This document shows, piece after piece, positions 8,801 to 16,410 of a DNA stretch of 64,000 bases. The notes under the pieces were generated by a model. The model saw only the letters and a list, made by a program, of their open reading frames with translations. It did not search any database and was not told the origin of the DNA. The stretch is from Pseudanabaena sp. Lineage in GTDB: Bacteria; Cyanobacteriota; Cyanobacteriia; Pseudanabaenales; Pseudanabaenaceae. The DNA lies in contig QBLS01000013.1 in assembly GCA_003249015.1 (NCBI GenBank), positions 1 through 64,000 on the forward strand, read 5' to 3'. A program made the translations under genes and the position numbers. Every line of letters begins with the position of its first letter. The stretch's first letter is position 1.

Positions 8801-10059
8801 AAGACATCACAGTACGCAAAGTTCAAGAACAACAACTGCTCGCTCAAAACCAAGAACTAGCAGAAGCAATGCTTGCCTCAGAAGCGGCAAATCTGGCTAA
8901 AAGCAGATTTCTTGGGAATATGAGCCATGAGTTGCGTACTCCATTAAATTCAATATTGGGCTTTTCCCAACTTCTACAATTAAAGACTGAAATAGCACCA
9001 GATATCAAAGAATTCGCAGAGATGATTTATCAATCTGGCGAGCATCTTCTTTCCCTAATTCAAGATCTCCTCGATATCTCCAGAATCGAAGCCGAAAAGA
9101 TGGCGATCGAGCCAAGTTTAATATCTCTCACAAATTTCCTGCAAGTAACTATAGATATGATTTCCGCCAAGGCGATCGATAAAAGTCTTAATCTCGTAAC
9201 TCAGTTCGCTCCCAATCTCCCCGACAATATCTATGCCGACGAAAGGCGATTGCGACAAGTTTTGCTCAATTTACTTAGCAATGCGATCAAGTTTACTTCT
9301 ACAGGTGATGTTACCTTTTCAGTCTCTAGATGCCTTGACAGTACGGGCACTCAAGAGCTAATTCGATTTGCGATCACCGATACAGGCGTGGGTATTGCCA
9401 GAAAAGACATTGACAGAATCTTCTTACCCTTTGAGCAAATCGACAAACGTGAATTACAATTTCAAGGCACTGGTTTAGGCTTGGCAATCAGTCAAGACCT
9501 AGTTAAAAAGATGGGTGGTGAAATTACAGTTGTCAGCGAGACTGGCGTTGGCAGCACTTTTAGTTTTGAGTTAAACTTGATGGAACTACCAATACTTACT
9601 GCGGAGATTCCATCACAACCCTCCAGCGATCGCGTATCAAGTTCAGCACAACTTCCTGAAAATACAGATCTTTCAGATACAGTTCCATTAAGCATCTTAG
9701 TTGCCGAAGATGTTGAATTTAACAAAATCATCCTTCAAAAATTCTTGCGATCGCTAGGCTATGAGGCTGACACAGCCGTAAATGGCGTAGAAGTATTAGC
9801 CCAAATGCGCGAGAAGCAATATGACCTAATTTTGTTAGATATCCAAATGCCAGTAATGGATGGAATGGAAGTAGCAAGAAGAATTTATGCAGAGTGGGAC
9901 AAGCGATCGCGCCCCTACATCATTGCCGTGACCGCGAACATATCCCCAGAAGCCCAAGAACAATACACTGCCGTAGGTATCAATGCTTGCCTCAGCAAAC
10001 CCATTGATTTCCATAAACTACAGCAAGCCCTAACGCAGATTCCCCACAAGCCAGTCTAG
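5842..10059 (+). CDS. CheB-CheR-PAS hybrid histidine kinase with receiver domain
   Basis: A 1405-residue cytoplasmic signalling protein. Order of domains: CheB methylesterase (about 25-220; catalytic Ser in GASAGG, His in IQHLAPDH, Asp in SGSNEDGTAG); CheR methyltransferase (about 240-500; SAM motif WIAGCSTGEEVYS, then ISCRNMLIYL); a long coiled coil (about 640-760, ELQSANEELETAKEE repeats); two PAS-like segments; HisKA with phospho-acceptor His in MSHELRTPLNS; HATPase (NAIKF, DTGVGI, GTGLGLAIS); and a C-terminal receiver with Asp in LILLDIQMPVMDG. The ATG at MPDSER was chosen over an in-frame TTG 11 codons upstream. All key residues are present. No chemoreceptor neighbours it. Confidence 0.92.
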   Translation: MPDSERNLITNNSSDLPQKLQQNSQKYFMIAAIGASAGGLEAFTQLLKNLPPDIGMGFVLIQHLAPDHDSQLSEILQKATQMPVNQAQEGMRIAPNNVYVIPPNTLMTLDQGVLKLEPRRRVRGKYMAIDGFFNSLAADRGSQAIAIILSGSNEDGTAGLGTIKSAGGITFAQDLESAEYPTMPMIAIASGYIDFVLSPLEIAAELVNISQSNREDSFEPNLEDNEALDDSSASIFTENLEALSLIFALLHNSMGIDFSNYKKGTIERRIARRMGLLNLKKLDVYSKYLQENPSEVENLYHDILINVTSFFRDPDSFTALKELVFPVICQNKQPDEPIRVWIAGCSTGEEVYSIAICLMEFFDDRPIRHQIKIFATDISEIVINKARIGFYEEDLLKDVSPERLSRFFTPVEGGYQIGRLVRDCCVFARQNLTSDPPFSRLDLISCRNMLIYLEPVLQKKIMPIFHYALNPNGFLMLGSSEGIGNATDLFAIIDKKQRIYKRKVTPARMNFNFVKSTYETLPISISKLDGSAADSDLEQMADRIVLNRYAPVGVTINEELEILQFRGQTSLYLEQPSGKASLNLLKLARTELRLELRSAINNAKQHDLPFTKDNIEMSQDIIAKVDVIPLKINSDRYFLVLFESRPKAVTAGSLAPMTPAKSRKVRQTEAELAIVRLTHELESTKKYLQSIVETHESTNQELRVASEELLSSNEELQSANEELETAKEEVQATNEELSTVNDELRSRNLQLQHSNNDMQNLLISVNIAILMLSGDLRIRRFTPMAEQVFNLIPTDVGRPFSDIQTNIDGVDLLGLASSVIDTLIPFEQEVQDRSQHWYSLRVRPYRTLENVIDGVVVSLVDIDTIKRNVIELEFSRNYSKAIVETLRQPLLVLDADLQVITANLAFYQVFQMLPSQTEGQSVFGLGQGDWNIVKLRSLLNDILTLGNSVQDYEITQDFMHLGTRTMLLNASEIYQANMGKMIVIAIEDITVRKVQEQQLLAQNQELAEAMLASEAANLAKSRFLGNMSHELRTPLNSILGFSQLLQLKTEIAPDIKEFAEMIYQSGEHLLSLIQDLLDISRIEAEKMAIEPSLISLTNFLQVTIDMISAKAIDKSLNLVTQFAPNLPDNIYADERRLRQVLLNLLSNAIKFTSTGDVTFSVSRCLDSTGTQELIRFAITDTGVGIARKDIDRIFLPFEQIDKRELQFQGTGLGLAISQDLVKKMGGEITVVSETGVGSTFSFELNLMELPILTAEIPSQPSSDRVSSSAQLPENTDLSDTVPLSILVAEDVEFNKIILQKFLRSLGYEADTAVNGVEVLAQMREKQYDLILLDIQMPVMDGMEVARRIYAEWDKRSRPYIIAVTANISPEAQEQYTAVGINACLSKPIDFHKLQQALTQIPHKPV

Positions 10060-10108
10060 ACAAACATCACAGCTTGAGCATTAAGAAAGCGATCGCCTGT
10101 TTTTTGGG

Positions 10109-10315
10109 TTAATACCCACGATTGGGTTTACAGTCGGCAAAACTTATTGCTTCTGTATCCAAAAAACTGGCGATCGCCATTTCAAGAGTTGCTTCAATTG
10201 GATAATCTATTTCTTTGGCTCGGGAAATAATTGCTGCTCGAATTCTCTCAGGCAAAAACTTTAAAATAACTTCTGCATCTTTGGGTGAGATTCGCTCTAA
10301 AACTTCTACTTGCAT
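10109..10315 (-). CDS. Small hypothetical protein in a toxin-antitoxin patch
   Basis: A 68-residue protein starting MQVEVLERISPKDAEVILKF, with a GGAG Shine-Dalgarno 10 bases before the ATG. The helical pattern (FLPERIRAAIISRAKEIDYPIEATLEMAIASFLD) resembles small antitoxin-like proteins, but I do not recognise the family. It lies just downstream of yoeB on the same strand, so it may be carried by the same transcript. Confidence 0.6.
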   Translation of the reverse strand: MQVEVLERISPKDAEVILKFLPERIRAAIISRAKEIDYPIEATLEMAIASFLDTEAISFADCKPNRGY

Positions 10316-10369
10316 AAATTTATTACTCCATTGGGGTTTAGACAGCGATCTCGTAACCTGACTCAATGT

Positions 10370-10633
10370 CTATTTATGATAATGGAATCGACACTGAATA
10401 ACGGTGACTTGACTTTCATCGAAAGTATAAATGATGCGATGCTCTAGATTAATGCGTCTTGACCAATATCCTTGTAAATCAAACTTCAGTGGTTCAGGTT
10501 TACCTATTCCCTTTGTAGGATCTTTGCAAATTTCAAGACAAATTTGAATTATTTTTCTCAATAGCTTGACATCGTTCTGCTGCCACCAATCCAAGTCGTT
10601 TAAAGCGTTCTCAGTCCAAGTAAGCCTTAACAT
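10370..10633 (-). CDS. yoeB: YoeB family mRNA interferase toxin
   Basis: An 87-residue RelE-superfamily endoribonuclease. Diagnostic stretches are WTENALNDLDWWQQND, KGIGKPEPLKFDLQGYWSRR, INLEHRIIYTFD and the C-terminal CRFHYHK, which includes the catalytic His/Tyr end typical of YoeB. It cleaves mRNA at the ribosome. Its start overlaps the antitoxin 3' end by 23 bases, so translation is probably coupled. Full length, likely active. Confidence 0.93.
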   Translation of the reverse strand: MLRLTWTENALNDLDWWQQNDVKLLRKIIQICLEICKDPTKGIGKPEPLKFDLQGYWSRRINLEHRIIYTFDESQVTVIQCRFHYHK

Positions 10634-10877
10634 CTATTTCCCTTACTTGTCCTTGTTCATGCTGTGAAATACTTTGGTATAGACGCTCCCTGTTGGCTGG
10701 ATTGCTTAATAAGTACAATGTTTCTACTAAGCTGCTATACTCTCTTTCATCCAAAATCACAATGCTTTTTTCAGGTTCTTTATAAACTGAAATAACTTCA
10801 TTATTTTGTAATACTCTCTCAAAAATTTTGGCAAATTGGGTATTGCATTCTTGGAATGTGACTTGCTGTGTTGACAT
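10611..10877 (-). CDS. yefM: YefM/Phd family antitoxin
   Basis: An 88-residue antitoxin. The N-terminal VTFQECNTQFAKIFERVLQNNEVISVYKE is the Phd/YefM DNA-binding fold, DEREYSSLVETLYLLSNP is the hallmark linker, and the C-terminal tail (QSISQHEQGQVREIDVKAYLD) is the toxin-binding part. It is expected to repress its own promoter and neutralise YoeB. The promoter should lie in the 265-base gap upstream. Confidence 0.9.
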   Translation of the reverse strand: MSTQQVTFQECNTQFAKIFERVLQNNEVISVYKEPEKSIVILDEREYSSLVETLYLLSNPANRERLYQSISQHEQGQVREIDVKAYLD

Positions 10878-11142
10878 GGCTTAATAGTCTCAGGTACAAG
10901 TTTGCATAATATTCTAACCTATGATCGTTTAAAGGATGACCCACTCACATTGCCCCAATCAAATATCAATAAGTGTCTGCCCCTTCCCCACCTCAAAACG
11001 ATCGTCCCTAACTAAATATTAACCAACTGCGATCGCCCTTTCATTTCTGCAACACAAAGCTATGAATCCACTTACAATCAAAAATTAACGAGTAAATATC
11101 CTTCTGTATCAAATAAGCTGTCTTAGATACAGTATCAAGGCA

Positions 11143-11799
11143 CTAAATTATCTTTTGGTTGTTGATAAGATTACTAATTTCCGATTTAAGTTGCATCGAC
11201 GCTCCATCTAAAGCATCTAGGATGATATTTATCCCGTCTTGAAACAAAGATATGCTAAAAGAAAACTCTTGATCTAATGATGCAGTACCTGTGTTCTTAT
11301 CATATGGGTATCTAAAGGTATAAGAGCCAGAATCTAATTCGTCAATTTCTGCAATTGCCGCTTCAAAGTCTACAAAATTTTTGAAGTGATTAAAACTATC
11401 TTCGAGATCCCATTTCCAATTTAACTGATCAGAAATTTTCCTTAATACATTGACCAAAGGCGAAAGCTTGTGATTATTCCACAATTTATCTATTTCTAAA
11501 TCACGCCCATGTAATAGAAGCTGCTTATCTAAGAGATTGAATAAATCATATCCAAGCAAGCAAATCTCTTTGAGATAAAGTTCAATTGAGTGTCTATATA
11601 AAAAGATAATTGGACAAGGATCTATGTCATGAAAACTGTTACCAGCAAGAAGAATTGTTGTCAAATTTTCTGCTGCTTTACGGTACGCACCAGCATAAAT
11701 ACCAAACTCACTTAAGGGAGAATTTTGCCAATTGATAGTTACGTTATCATATCGAGATTGATCAACTTCAAATAAAAATCTATTTGGCTTATTGCTCAC
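11143..11799 (-). CDS. Hypothetical protein, possibly HEPN-like
   Basis: A 218-residue soluble protein. The stretch PIIFLYRHSIELYLKEICLLG (about 65-85) has the Arg-His-x-x-Glu-Leu helix seen in some HEPN-type and related helical domains of defence and stress proteins, but a clear RxxxxH catalytic motif is not evident. The C-terminal part is helical and acidic. It has its own gap on either side and no obvious partner nucleotidyltransferase next to it. Function unknown. Confidence 0.55.
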   Translation of the reverse strand: MSNKPNRFLFEVDQSRYDNVTINWQNSPLSEFGIYAGAYRKAAENLTTILLAGNSFHDIDPCPIIFLYRHSIELYLKEICLLGYDLFNLLDKQLLLHGRDLEIDKLWNNHKLSPLVNVLRKISDQLNWKWDLEDSFNHFKNFVDFEAAIAEIDELDSGSYTFRYPYDKNTGTASLDQEFSFSISLFQDGINIILDALDGASMQLKSEISNLINNQKII

Positions 11800-11943
11800 T
11801 TTATTACTCCATCTGGTTGAAAAAGGTGGTCATATACTTGAATATACATCCAAAAAGGCTTTTAAACTCGTTCCTAGCTTGTCTTTCTTAGGATAGAGAA
11901 ACAATAAAAGATACCCTTAGAAAGGAAAATATAGAGAAACAAA

Positions 11944-12222
11944 TCAACAATTTCTATTGACTTTGTTTTTATCTAGTGATTGGTAGTACGAGTAAGCAGC
12001 GTCACCAGAAAGGAACTCATCATCTTCTACTTCCTGCATCAACTTGGCTAACCCAAAATTCTCTAAAATTTCTTCGAGAGCATTCAATGGAGATACGGGC
12101 TTCCACCAGCGCGACTTATTAAAAAAGCTCTCAGTCAAAGGTGGAATATCAGATGTATCAATTTCTGATTCTGACAGAGCGTCAAGCTTAGCCCAATTGG
12201 TTTCTGAGATATTATTGTTCAT
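11944..12222 (-). CDS. Small antitoxin-like protein
   Basis: A 92-residue acidic protein starting MNNNISETNWAKLDAL. The motif SESEIDTSDIPPLTESFF is typical of cyanobacterial antitoxin-like proteins related to BrnA. The C-terminal EDDEFLSGDAAYSYYQSL looks like a separate tail. It begins 4 bases after the stop of the upstream HicB-like gene, so the two form an operon. No toxin is seen next to them. Confidence 0.6.
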   Translation of the reverse strand: MNNNISETNWAKLDALSESEIDTSDIPPLTESFFNKSRWWKPVSPLNALEEILENFGLAKLMQEVEDDEFLSGDAAYSYYQSLDKNKVNRNC

Positions 12223-12226
12223 AGCA

Positions 12227-12439
12227 TTATGCAGCAACTTCAACATAAGCAGAGTAGGTAGAAGGCTTAGGAATTTCTAGCCCTTCTTCGATAAGACCAT
12301 CGATATGAAATTCAATAGCTTCTTGCATATTTTGGTTAACGTCTTCTAGCGTTGCACCAGTAGACACACAGCCTAGAATATCTGGCGAATATGCAGAATA
12401 ACCTGTTTGCGTCTTTTCTATAACTACAAGATACTTCAT
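12227..12439 (-). CDS. HicB family antitoxin, orphan
   Basis: A 70-residue HicB-fold protein: MKYLVVIEKTQTGYSAYSPD, ILGCVSTGATLEDVNQNMQEAI and FHIDGLIEEGLEIPKP are the classic pattern. No HicA toxin gene (usually about 60-80 codons) lies on either side. It may act on a distant HicA or be a relic. It is the first gene of the minus-strand pair. Confidence 0.8.
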   Translation of the reverse strand: MKYLVVIEKTQTGYSAYSPDILGCVSTGATLEDVNQNMQEAIEFHIDGLIEEGLEIPKPSTYSAYVEVAA

Positions 12440-12503
12440 TACTTTAGTCTTGCCTTATACTAGCCTTATTGTACTTGAATGCAAATTTTATTACGACATT
12501 TTT

Positions 12504-12719
12504 ATGAAAAATAGAATAGCTATTCATCCAGATATTTGCAATGGGCGACCAATAATTGCTAATACTCGAATTACAGTGCAGACGATAATGGAGTTTTTGG
12601 GCGCAGGTGATTCGATTGAAGAAGTAATTGAGGAATATGCGTCTCTGACAAGGGAAGATATTTATACCTGTATGCAATTTGCAGCAAAATTAATGGCGAA
12701 TCAATATGTAGGGGTTTAG
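12504..12719 (+). CDS. DUF433 domain-containing antitoxin-like protein
   Basis: A 71-residue protein with the DUF433 signature: IAIHPDICNGRPIIANTRITV, an MEFLGAGDSIEEVIEEYASLT winged-helix-like region, and LTREDIYTCMQFAAKL. Such proteins usually pair with a DUF5615 PIN-like toxin encoded just downstream. None follows here; instead an inverted repeat begins at its stop codon. The ATG at MKNR fits family starts. Likely an orphan antitoxin. Confidence 0.85.
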   Translation: MKNRIAIHPDICNGRPIIANTRITVQTIMEFLGAGDSIEEVIEEYASLTREDIYTCMQFAAKLMANQYVGV

Positions 12720-12778
12720 CATTTGCGGCAATATTTTTATCTTCCCCACTACAATTTTAAATCGCAAATGCTGAACCC
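12712..12778. repeat. Inverted repeat overlapping the DUF433 stop
   Basis: Arms GGGTTTAGCATTTGCG and CGCAAATGCTGAACCC with one mismatch, separated by 35 bases. The first arm contains the gene's TAG stop. Confidence 0.6.
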
Positions 12779-12819
12779 TCTTCGCTTTAATTGATAAATT
12801 GTCCCTGCGTTGCGAGTCT

Positions 12820-12887
12820 AGGGCAAAGCATTCCCAAATTAAAATAATCTAAAAAATCATGAATTTCTGTGGGAATGCTTTGCCCCT
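12820..12887. repeat. Inverted repeat with GGGCAAAGCATTCCC arms
   Basis: AGGGCAAAGCATTCCCA and TGGGAATGCTTTGCCCCT flank about 34 A/T-rich bases. Two short C-rich hairpins follow at about 12925 and 12980 (CCCCGCCGCAAGCGG, CACCGCAGAGCGGTG). The rest of the 355-base gap before rbcS shows nothing else. Confidence 0.6.
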
Positions 12888-13025
12888 ACATGAGAATCAT
12901 CTAAGATCACAACTAAATGAATCACCCCGCCGCAAGCGGACGGGGTATCAAATTCTTTTTTACTAGAATATACTCACACCGCAGAGCGGTGGGGTATTTA
13001 CCCTCTTAATTGAATAAAGATAGTC

Positions 13026-13070
13026 TAAAAACCAAAAAAGCCCCGCATTGCGGGGCTTTTTTGGTTTTTA
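13026..13070 (-). terminator. rbcLXS operon terminator
   Basis: 21-bp perfect arms (TAAAAACCAAAAAAGCCCCGC and complement) around ATT, ending 4 bases after the rbcS stop. The GC core followed by T6 on the transcribed strand fits an intrinsic terminator. Confidence 0.85.
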
Positions 13071-13074
13071 AAGC

Positions 13075-13410
13075 TTAGTAGCGAGCGCTGTTAGGCTTGT
13101 GAACGATGAAGCTTTGGACTTGGCACTGCTTGATGTTGTCGAAAGCAACAACACGAATGAAAGAACCAGGGTAGCTAGAACGGCAAGCTTGAACTTCGCT
13201 TAACACTTCTTGAGGAGTGGTGGCGTTGAACAAGGGCAACTTCCACATTGTCCAGTAGTGGACAGCAGGATCGGAATCTTCGTTAAATTCGATCGCAGGA
13301 TAGAAACCTTGCTTTAGGGTGTACTCGATTTGACGAGTGATTTGAGCATCGCTCAAAGGGGGAAGGTAAGAAAGAGTTTCGTAACGACGCTCTTTAGGTA
13401 AAGTTTGCAT
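13075..13410 (-). CDS. rbcS: Ribulose-1,5-bisphosphate carboxylase small subunit
   Basis: A 111-residue form IB small subunit. Recognised by [46 protein letters not shown] and VQSFIVHKP. It caps the L8 core and is needed for full activity. A GAGGAAATA Shine-Dalgarno precedes the ATG. It is the last gene of rbcL-rbcX-rbcS, 27 bases after rbcX. Confidence 0.97.
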   Translation of the reverse strand: MQTLPKERRYETLSYLPPLSDAQITRQIEYTLKQGFYPAIEFNEDSDPAVHYWTMWKLPLFNATTPQEVLSEVQACRSSYPGSFIRVVAFDNIKQCQVQSFIVHKPNSARY

Positions 13411-13437
13411 TATTTCCTCGCGATTGAAATTAAATTG

Positions 13438-13929
13438 CTATTGATTTAGTTGAGGGGAAGGGCGATCGCCTTCAACAACTGAGTCCGAATCTAAGTTCGT
13501 GACAACTTCTAATGGAACTTCGAGATTAGTTTCAGAACTAGCTTCGAGACTAGGTTCTAAATTCTCGCATTCTGCATATCCTTCAGAAGCCTGCACACTC
13601 ATGATCTTCTCAAAGTGTTGACGACGAAGCTGCATATTTGATTCTTGAATACCAGTACGAGCCATTTCTGGCAGAAAATCTAAAATCTCATTCGCTAGAT
13701 GCTCTCGCACTGTCATTACTCGAAAAGCCATTTCTTGGTGAACTGCGAACAGATCTTTAATATAAAGCTCGCCATTTTGGAGTCTTTCGCGTGTCGAGAA
13801 TTGATTAAACCAGAGAGCTTTTAATCTATCAGTTTCTTCCAACTGCTCGGCGATCGTCTTCACAGCTTCAAATGTCAAAAAATTGATCAACATTTTGGCG
13901 GTAGACTTAGTACTGCGCTTGATATCCAT
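13438..13929 (-). CDS. rbcX: Rubisco assembly chaperone RbcX
   Basis: A 163-residue homologue of the RbcX dimeric chaperone that binds the RbcL C-terminal peptide. The core runs from MDIKRSTKSTAKMLINFLTFEAVKTI through YIKDLFAVHQEMAFRVMTVREHLANEILDFLPEM. The start at MDIKR matches the family; extending upstream would read through a hairpin. After about residue 120 there is an acidic, Ser/Glu/Pro-rich tail (for example EPSLEASSETNLEVPLEV) that makes the protein longer than typical RbcX. Its position between rbcL and rbcS is standard for cyanobacteria. Confidence 0.95.
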   Translation of the reverse strand: MDIKRSTKSTAKMLINFLTFEAVKTIAEQLEETDRLKALWFNQFSTRERLQNGELYIKDLFAVHQEMAFRVMTVREHLANEILDFLPEMARTGIQESNMQLRRQHFEKIMSVQASEGYAECENLEPSLEASSETNLEVPLEVVTNLDSDSVVEGDRPSPQLNQ

Positions 13930-13952
13930 AGGCTCACTTAACCAAGATTTCT

Positions 13953-13987
13953 TAACATAGTGTTTCGCAATGCGAAACACTATGTTA
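13953..13987. other. Hairpin between rbcL and rbcX
   Basis: TAACATAGTGTTTCGCA and TGCGAAACACTATGTTA pair perfectly around one base. It lies in the 72-base rbcL-rbcX spacer, with no T-run after it. It could attenuate read-through or protect the rbcL message 3' end, giving more RbcL than RbcX. Confidence 0.6.
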
Positions 13988-14001
13988 ATAGAGCTAATCA
14001 A

Positions 14002-15432
14002 TTAGACGGTATCCATTGCTTCAAACTCAAACTTGATTTCTTTCCAGAGTTCAAGAGCAGCATTCAATTCAGGAGACCAACGACCAGCTTCACGAAGAAT
14101 GTCACCGCCTTCACGCATCATGTTGCGACCTTCGTTACGAGCTTGGATACAAGCTTCAAGAGCAACGCGGTTAGCGGTTGCACCAGGAGCAGCACCCCAT
14201 GGGTGACCCAAAGTACCACCACCGAACTGTAAGCAAGAATCATCGCCGAAGATTTCCACAAGCGCTGGCATGTGCCATACGTGGATACCACCCGAAGCAA
14301 CGGGAAGTACACCAGGCATAGAAGCCCAATCTTGGGTGAAGTAAATACCACGAGCGCGATCGAGTTCGATGTGGTCTTCACGCATTAGGTCAACAAAGCC
14401 CATGGTGATGCCCTTTTCGCCTTCGAGCTTACCAACAACGGTTCCAGAGTGGAGGTGATCACCACCAGACATACGCAAGCACTTAGCCAAAACGCGGAAG
14501 TGAATCCCGTGGGTCTTTTGACGGTCGATAACTGCGTGCATAGCGCGGTGAATGTGCAGGAGCAAGCCATTGTCGCGGCAGTACTTAGCTAGAGTGGTGT
14601 TAGCGGTAAAACCACCAGTCAAGAAGTCATGCATGATGATGGGAGTGCCGATTTCCTTAGCGAAAGCTGCACGTTCCATCATTTGCTCACAGGTTGGAGC
14701 GGTAACATTCAAGTAGTGACCCTTGATTTCGCCTGTTTCTGCTTGAGCTTTTTCGATTGCTTCTTGTACAAACAGGAAGCGATCGCGCCAACGCATGAAG
14801 GGCTGAGAGTTAATGTTTTCGTCGTCTTTGGTGAAGTCAAGACCACCGCGTAGACATTCGTATACTGCACGACCGTAGTTCTTCGCAGATAGACCTAGTT
14901 TGGGCTTAATGGTACAACCCAATAGAGGACGACCGTACTTGTTCAACTTGTCGCGCTCAACTTGGATACCGTGAGGAGGTCCTTGGAAGGTCTTCAAGTA
15001 TGCGATTGGCACACGAATATCTTCTAGACGCAATGCACGAAGAGCCTTGAAACCGAATACATTACCAACCAAGGAGGTGAGCAAGTTGGTTACAGAACCT
15101 TCTTCAAACAAGTCCAAAGGATAGGCGATGTAAGCGATGTATTGATTATCTTCGTTGGGTACTGGTTCGACATCATAGCAACGACCTTTGTAGCGATCGA
15201 GGTCGGTCAACAAGTCTGTCCATACAGTTGTCCATGTACCTGTAGAAGATTCAGCAGCTACCGCAGCAGCAGCTTCTTCTGGAGGTACGCCTGGTTGAGG
15301 CACAAAACGGAAAGCGGCGAGAAGGTCAGTATCTCTGGGGGTATAGTCGGGGGTGTAGTACTTTAGTTTGTAGTCCTGTACACCTGCATCGTAACCAGCC
15401 TTAGCTTTAGACTGTGTTTTTGAGTAAGACAT
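14002..15432 (-). CDS. rbcL: Ribulose-1,5-bisphosphate carboxylase large subunit
   Basis: A 476-residue form IB large subunit that fixes CO2. The carbamylated Lys and Mg ligands lie in [17 protein letters not shown], loop 6 region in [11 protein letters not shown], and the active-site His in [12 protein letters not shown]-type context. The N-terminus ([23 protein letters not shown]) is normal for cyanobacteria. The Shine-Dalgarno is strong (AAGGAGAT, 6 bases before ATG). First gene of the operon, read away from rca. Confidence 0.99.
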   Translation of the reverse strand: MSYSKTQSKAKAGYDAGVQDYKLKYYTPDYTPRDTDLLAAFRFVPQPGVPPEEAAAAVAAESSTGTWTTVWTDLLTDLDRYKGRCYDVEPVPNEDNQYIAYIAYPLDLFEEGSVTNLLTSLVGNVFGFKALRALRLEDIRVPIAYLKTFQGPPHGIQVERDKLNKYGRPLLGCTIKPKLGLSAKNYGRAVYECLRGGLDFTKDDENINSQPFMRWRDRFLFVQEAIEKAQAETGEIKGHYLNVTAPTCEQMMERAAFAKEIGTPIIMHDFLTGGFTANTTLAKYCRDNGLLLHIHRAMHAVIDRQKTHGIHFRVLAKCLRMSGGDHLHSGTVVGKLEGEKGITMGFVDLMREDHIELDRARGIYFTQDWASMPGVLPVASGGIHVWHMPALVEIFGDDSCLQFGGGTLGHPWGAAPGATANRVALEACIQARNEGRNMMREGGDILREAGRWSPELNAALELWKEIKFEFEAMDTV

Positions 15433-16410
15433 TAATATCTCCTTACTAGATTTAAATGAAGATCGTTAACTCACACGGGGCGCTGCAAAAAATTAGGAGC
15501 CAGATATCAAAGTCAAATTGAAAATTAAAGAGAAGTTAAAAATCTATTAACAATACAATTCAGCCTCGTGTCCTCTGGTTCTTTAATAAAACAGATTTAT
15601 TGCTTTATATAAGTTAATCCTATCAGGAATTCTTTACATGAAGTCCTTGAGCGATATTTTCAATTTAAACATAAAGTGCGTGCCTACATTTACTTTTTTT
15701 TAGAAGAAAATTTCTAAAACTAGTGATTCTAGGTAAAAAAATTATATAAAAAATTTATATAGCTTTAATAAGTCAAATGTATCTCTTGATAGTTGTTTTA
15801 CCTTCATTGGCGAGAGTTCAAGCTTTGTCAAGGTCGGTGAATGAACCTCTAAACAAGCGGATCAGCAAATAATAGGTGTTTAAGTTAATCGATTGTGAAG
15901 AGAATTATTTTGGCAACTAACTGATACCTATTGCCCTGAAACCTAAAATTAATTTTTCTATTTTTGACGATATTAAAACAATATTAGAAATCTTAATCAC
16001 TTACATATAAATATAAAATCGTTCACATCTAATCAGCTTGTTTGCGCTTTCTATTTACTAAGTGTTTTCTATGGATTGGGTAAAAGTATTGAGCCGATTA
16101 ACATTGACTTAGTGAGAGTATTTATACTTATTAGCTGTTGATTACAGTGTTTTGGTAGCTATTACCCACAGCATAAGTAACTAGGAGCAATTAAATATAA
16201 AACCCTAAAACCTGTGGTGCAGCGTGCGCTACAGGTTTTAGATCTGGTTTTTAAGTTGTGAGAGGCTGCCACACTTCGACAAGCTAACTGCACCGCTTCG
16301 CTCAGTCAGCTTGTACCGATGGCTGAGCAAAGTCGAAGCTCTATTTCTCTCATAAATAATTTAGGACTGCTATAGAGTAAATTGCTATTAGTCGTTACCG
16401 TTAATTTTGT
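15433..16410. other. 978-base AT-rich gap between rbcL and rca
   Basis: No credible reading frame is present. It must contain the rbcL promoter and a long leader as well as the rca promoter. The rbcL-proximal 500 bases are strongly AT-rich (15600-15790 especially). Toward rca there is one half of a MITE-like element (16174-16240) and an imperfect repeat of the CTTCGCTCAGTCAGC / GGCTGAGCAAAGTCGAAGC type at 16275-16343, which recurs at 48483. I cannot place a regulator binding site with confidence. Confidence 0.7.
16174..16240 (-). mobile_element. Half copy of the TAAGTAGCTAGGC repeat element
   Basis: Begins with TAAGTAACTAGGAGCAATTA, the inverted form of the end seen at 32045-32074, then AAAACCTGTGGTGCAGCGTGC with its complementary arm. 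The opposite terminal repeat is missing. Confidence 0.6.

Noticed and set aside
13955-14001. Longer RbcX with 24 extra N-terminal residues
   Set aside because: The extension would translate the intercistronic hairpin and has no match to RbcX starts.
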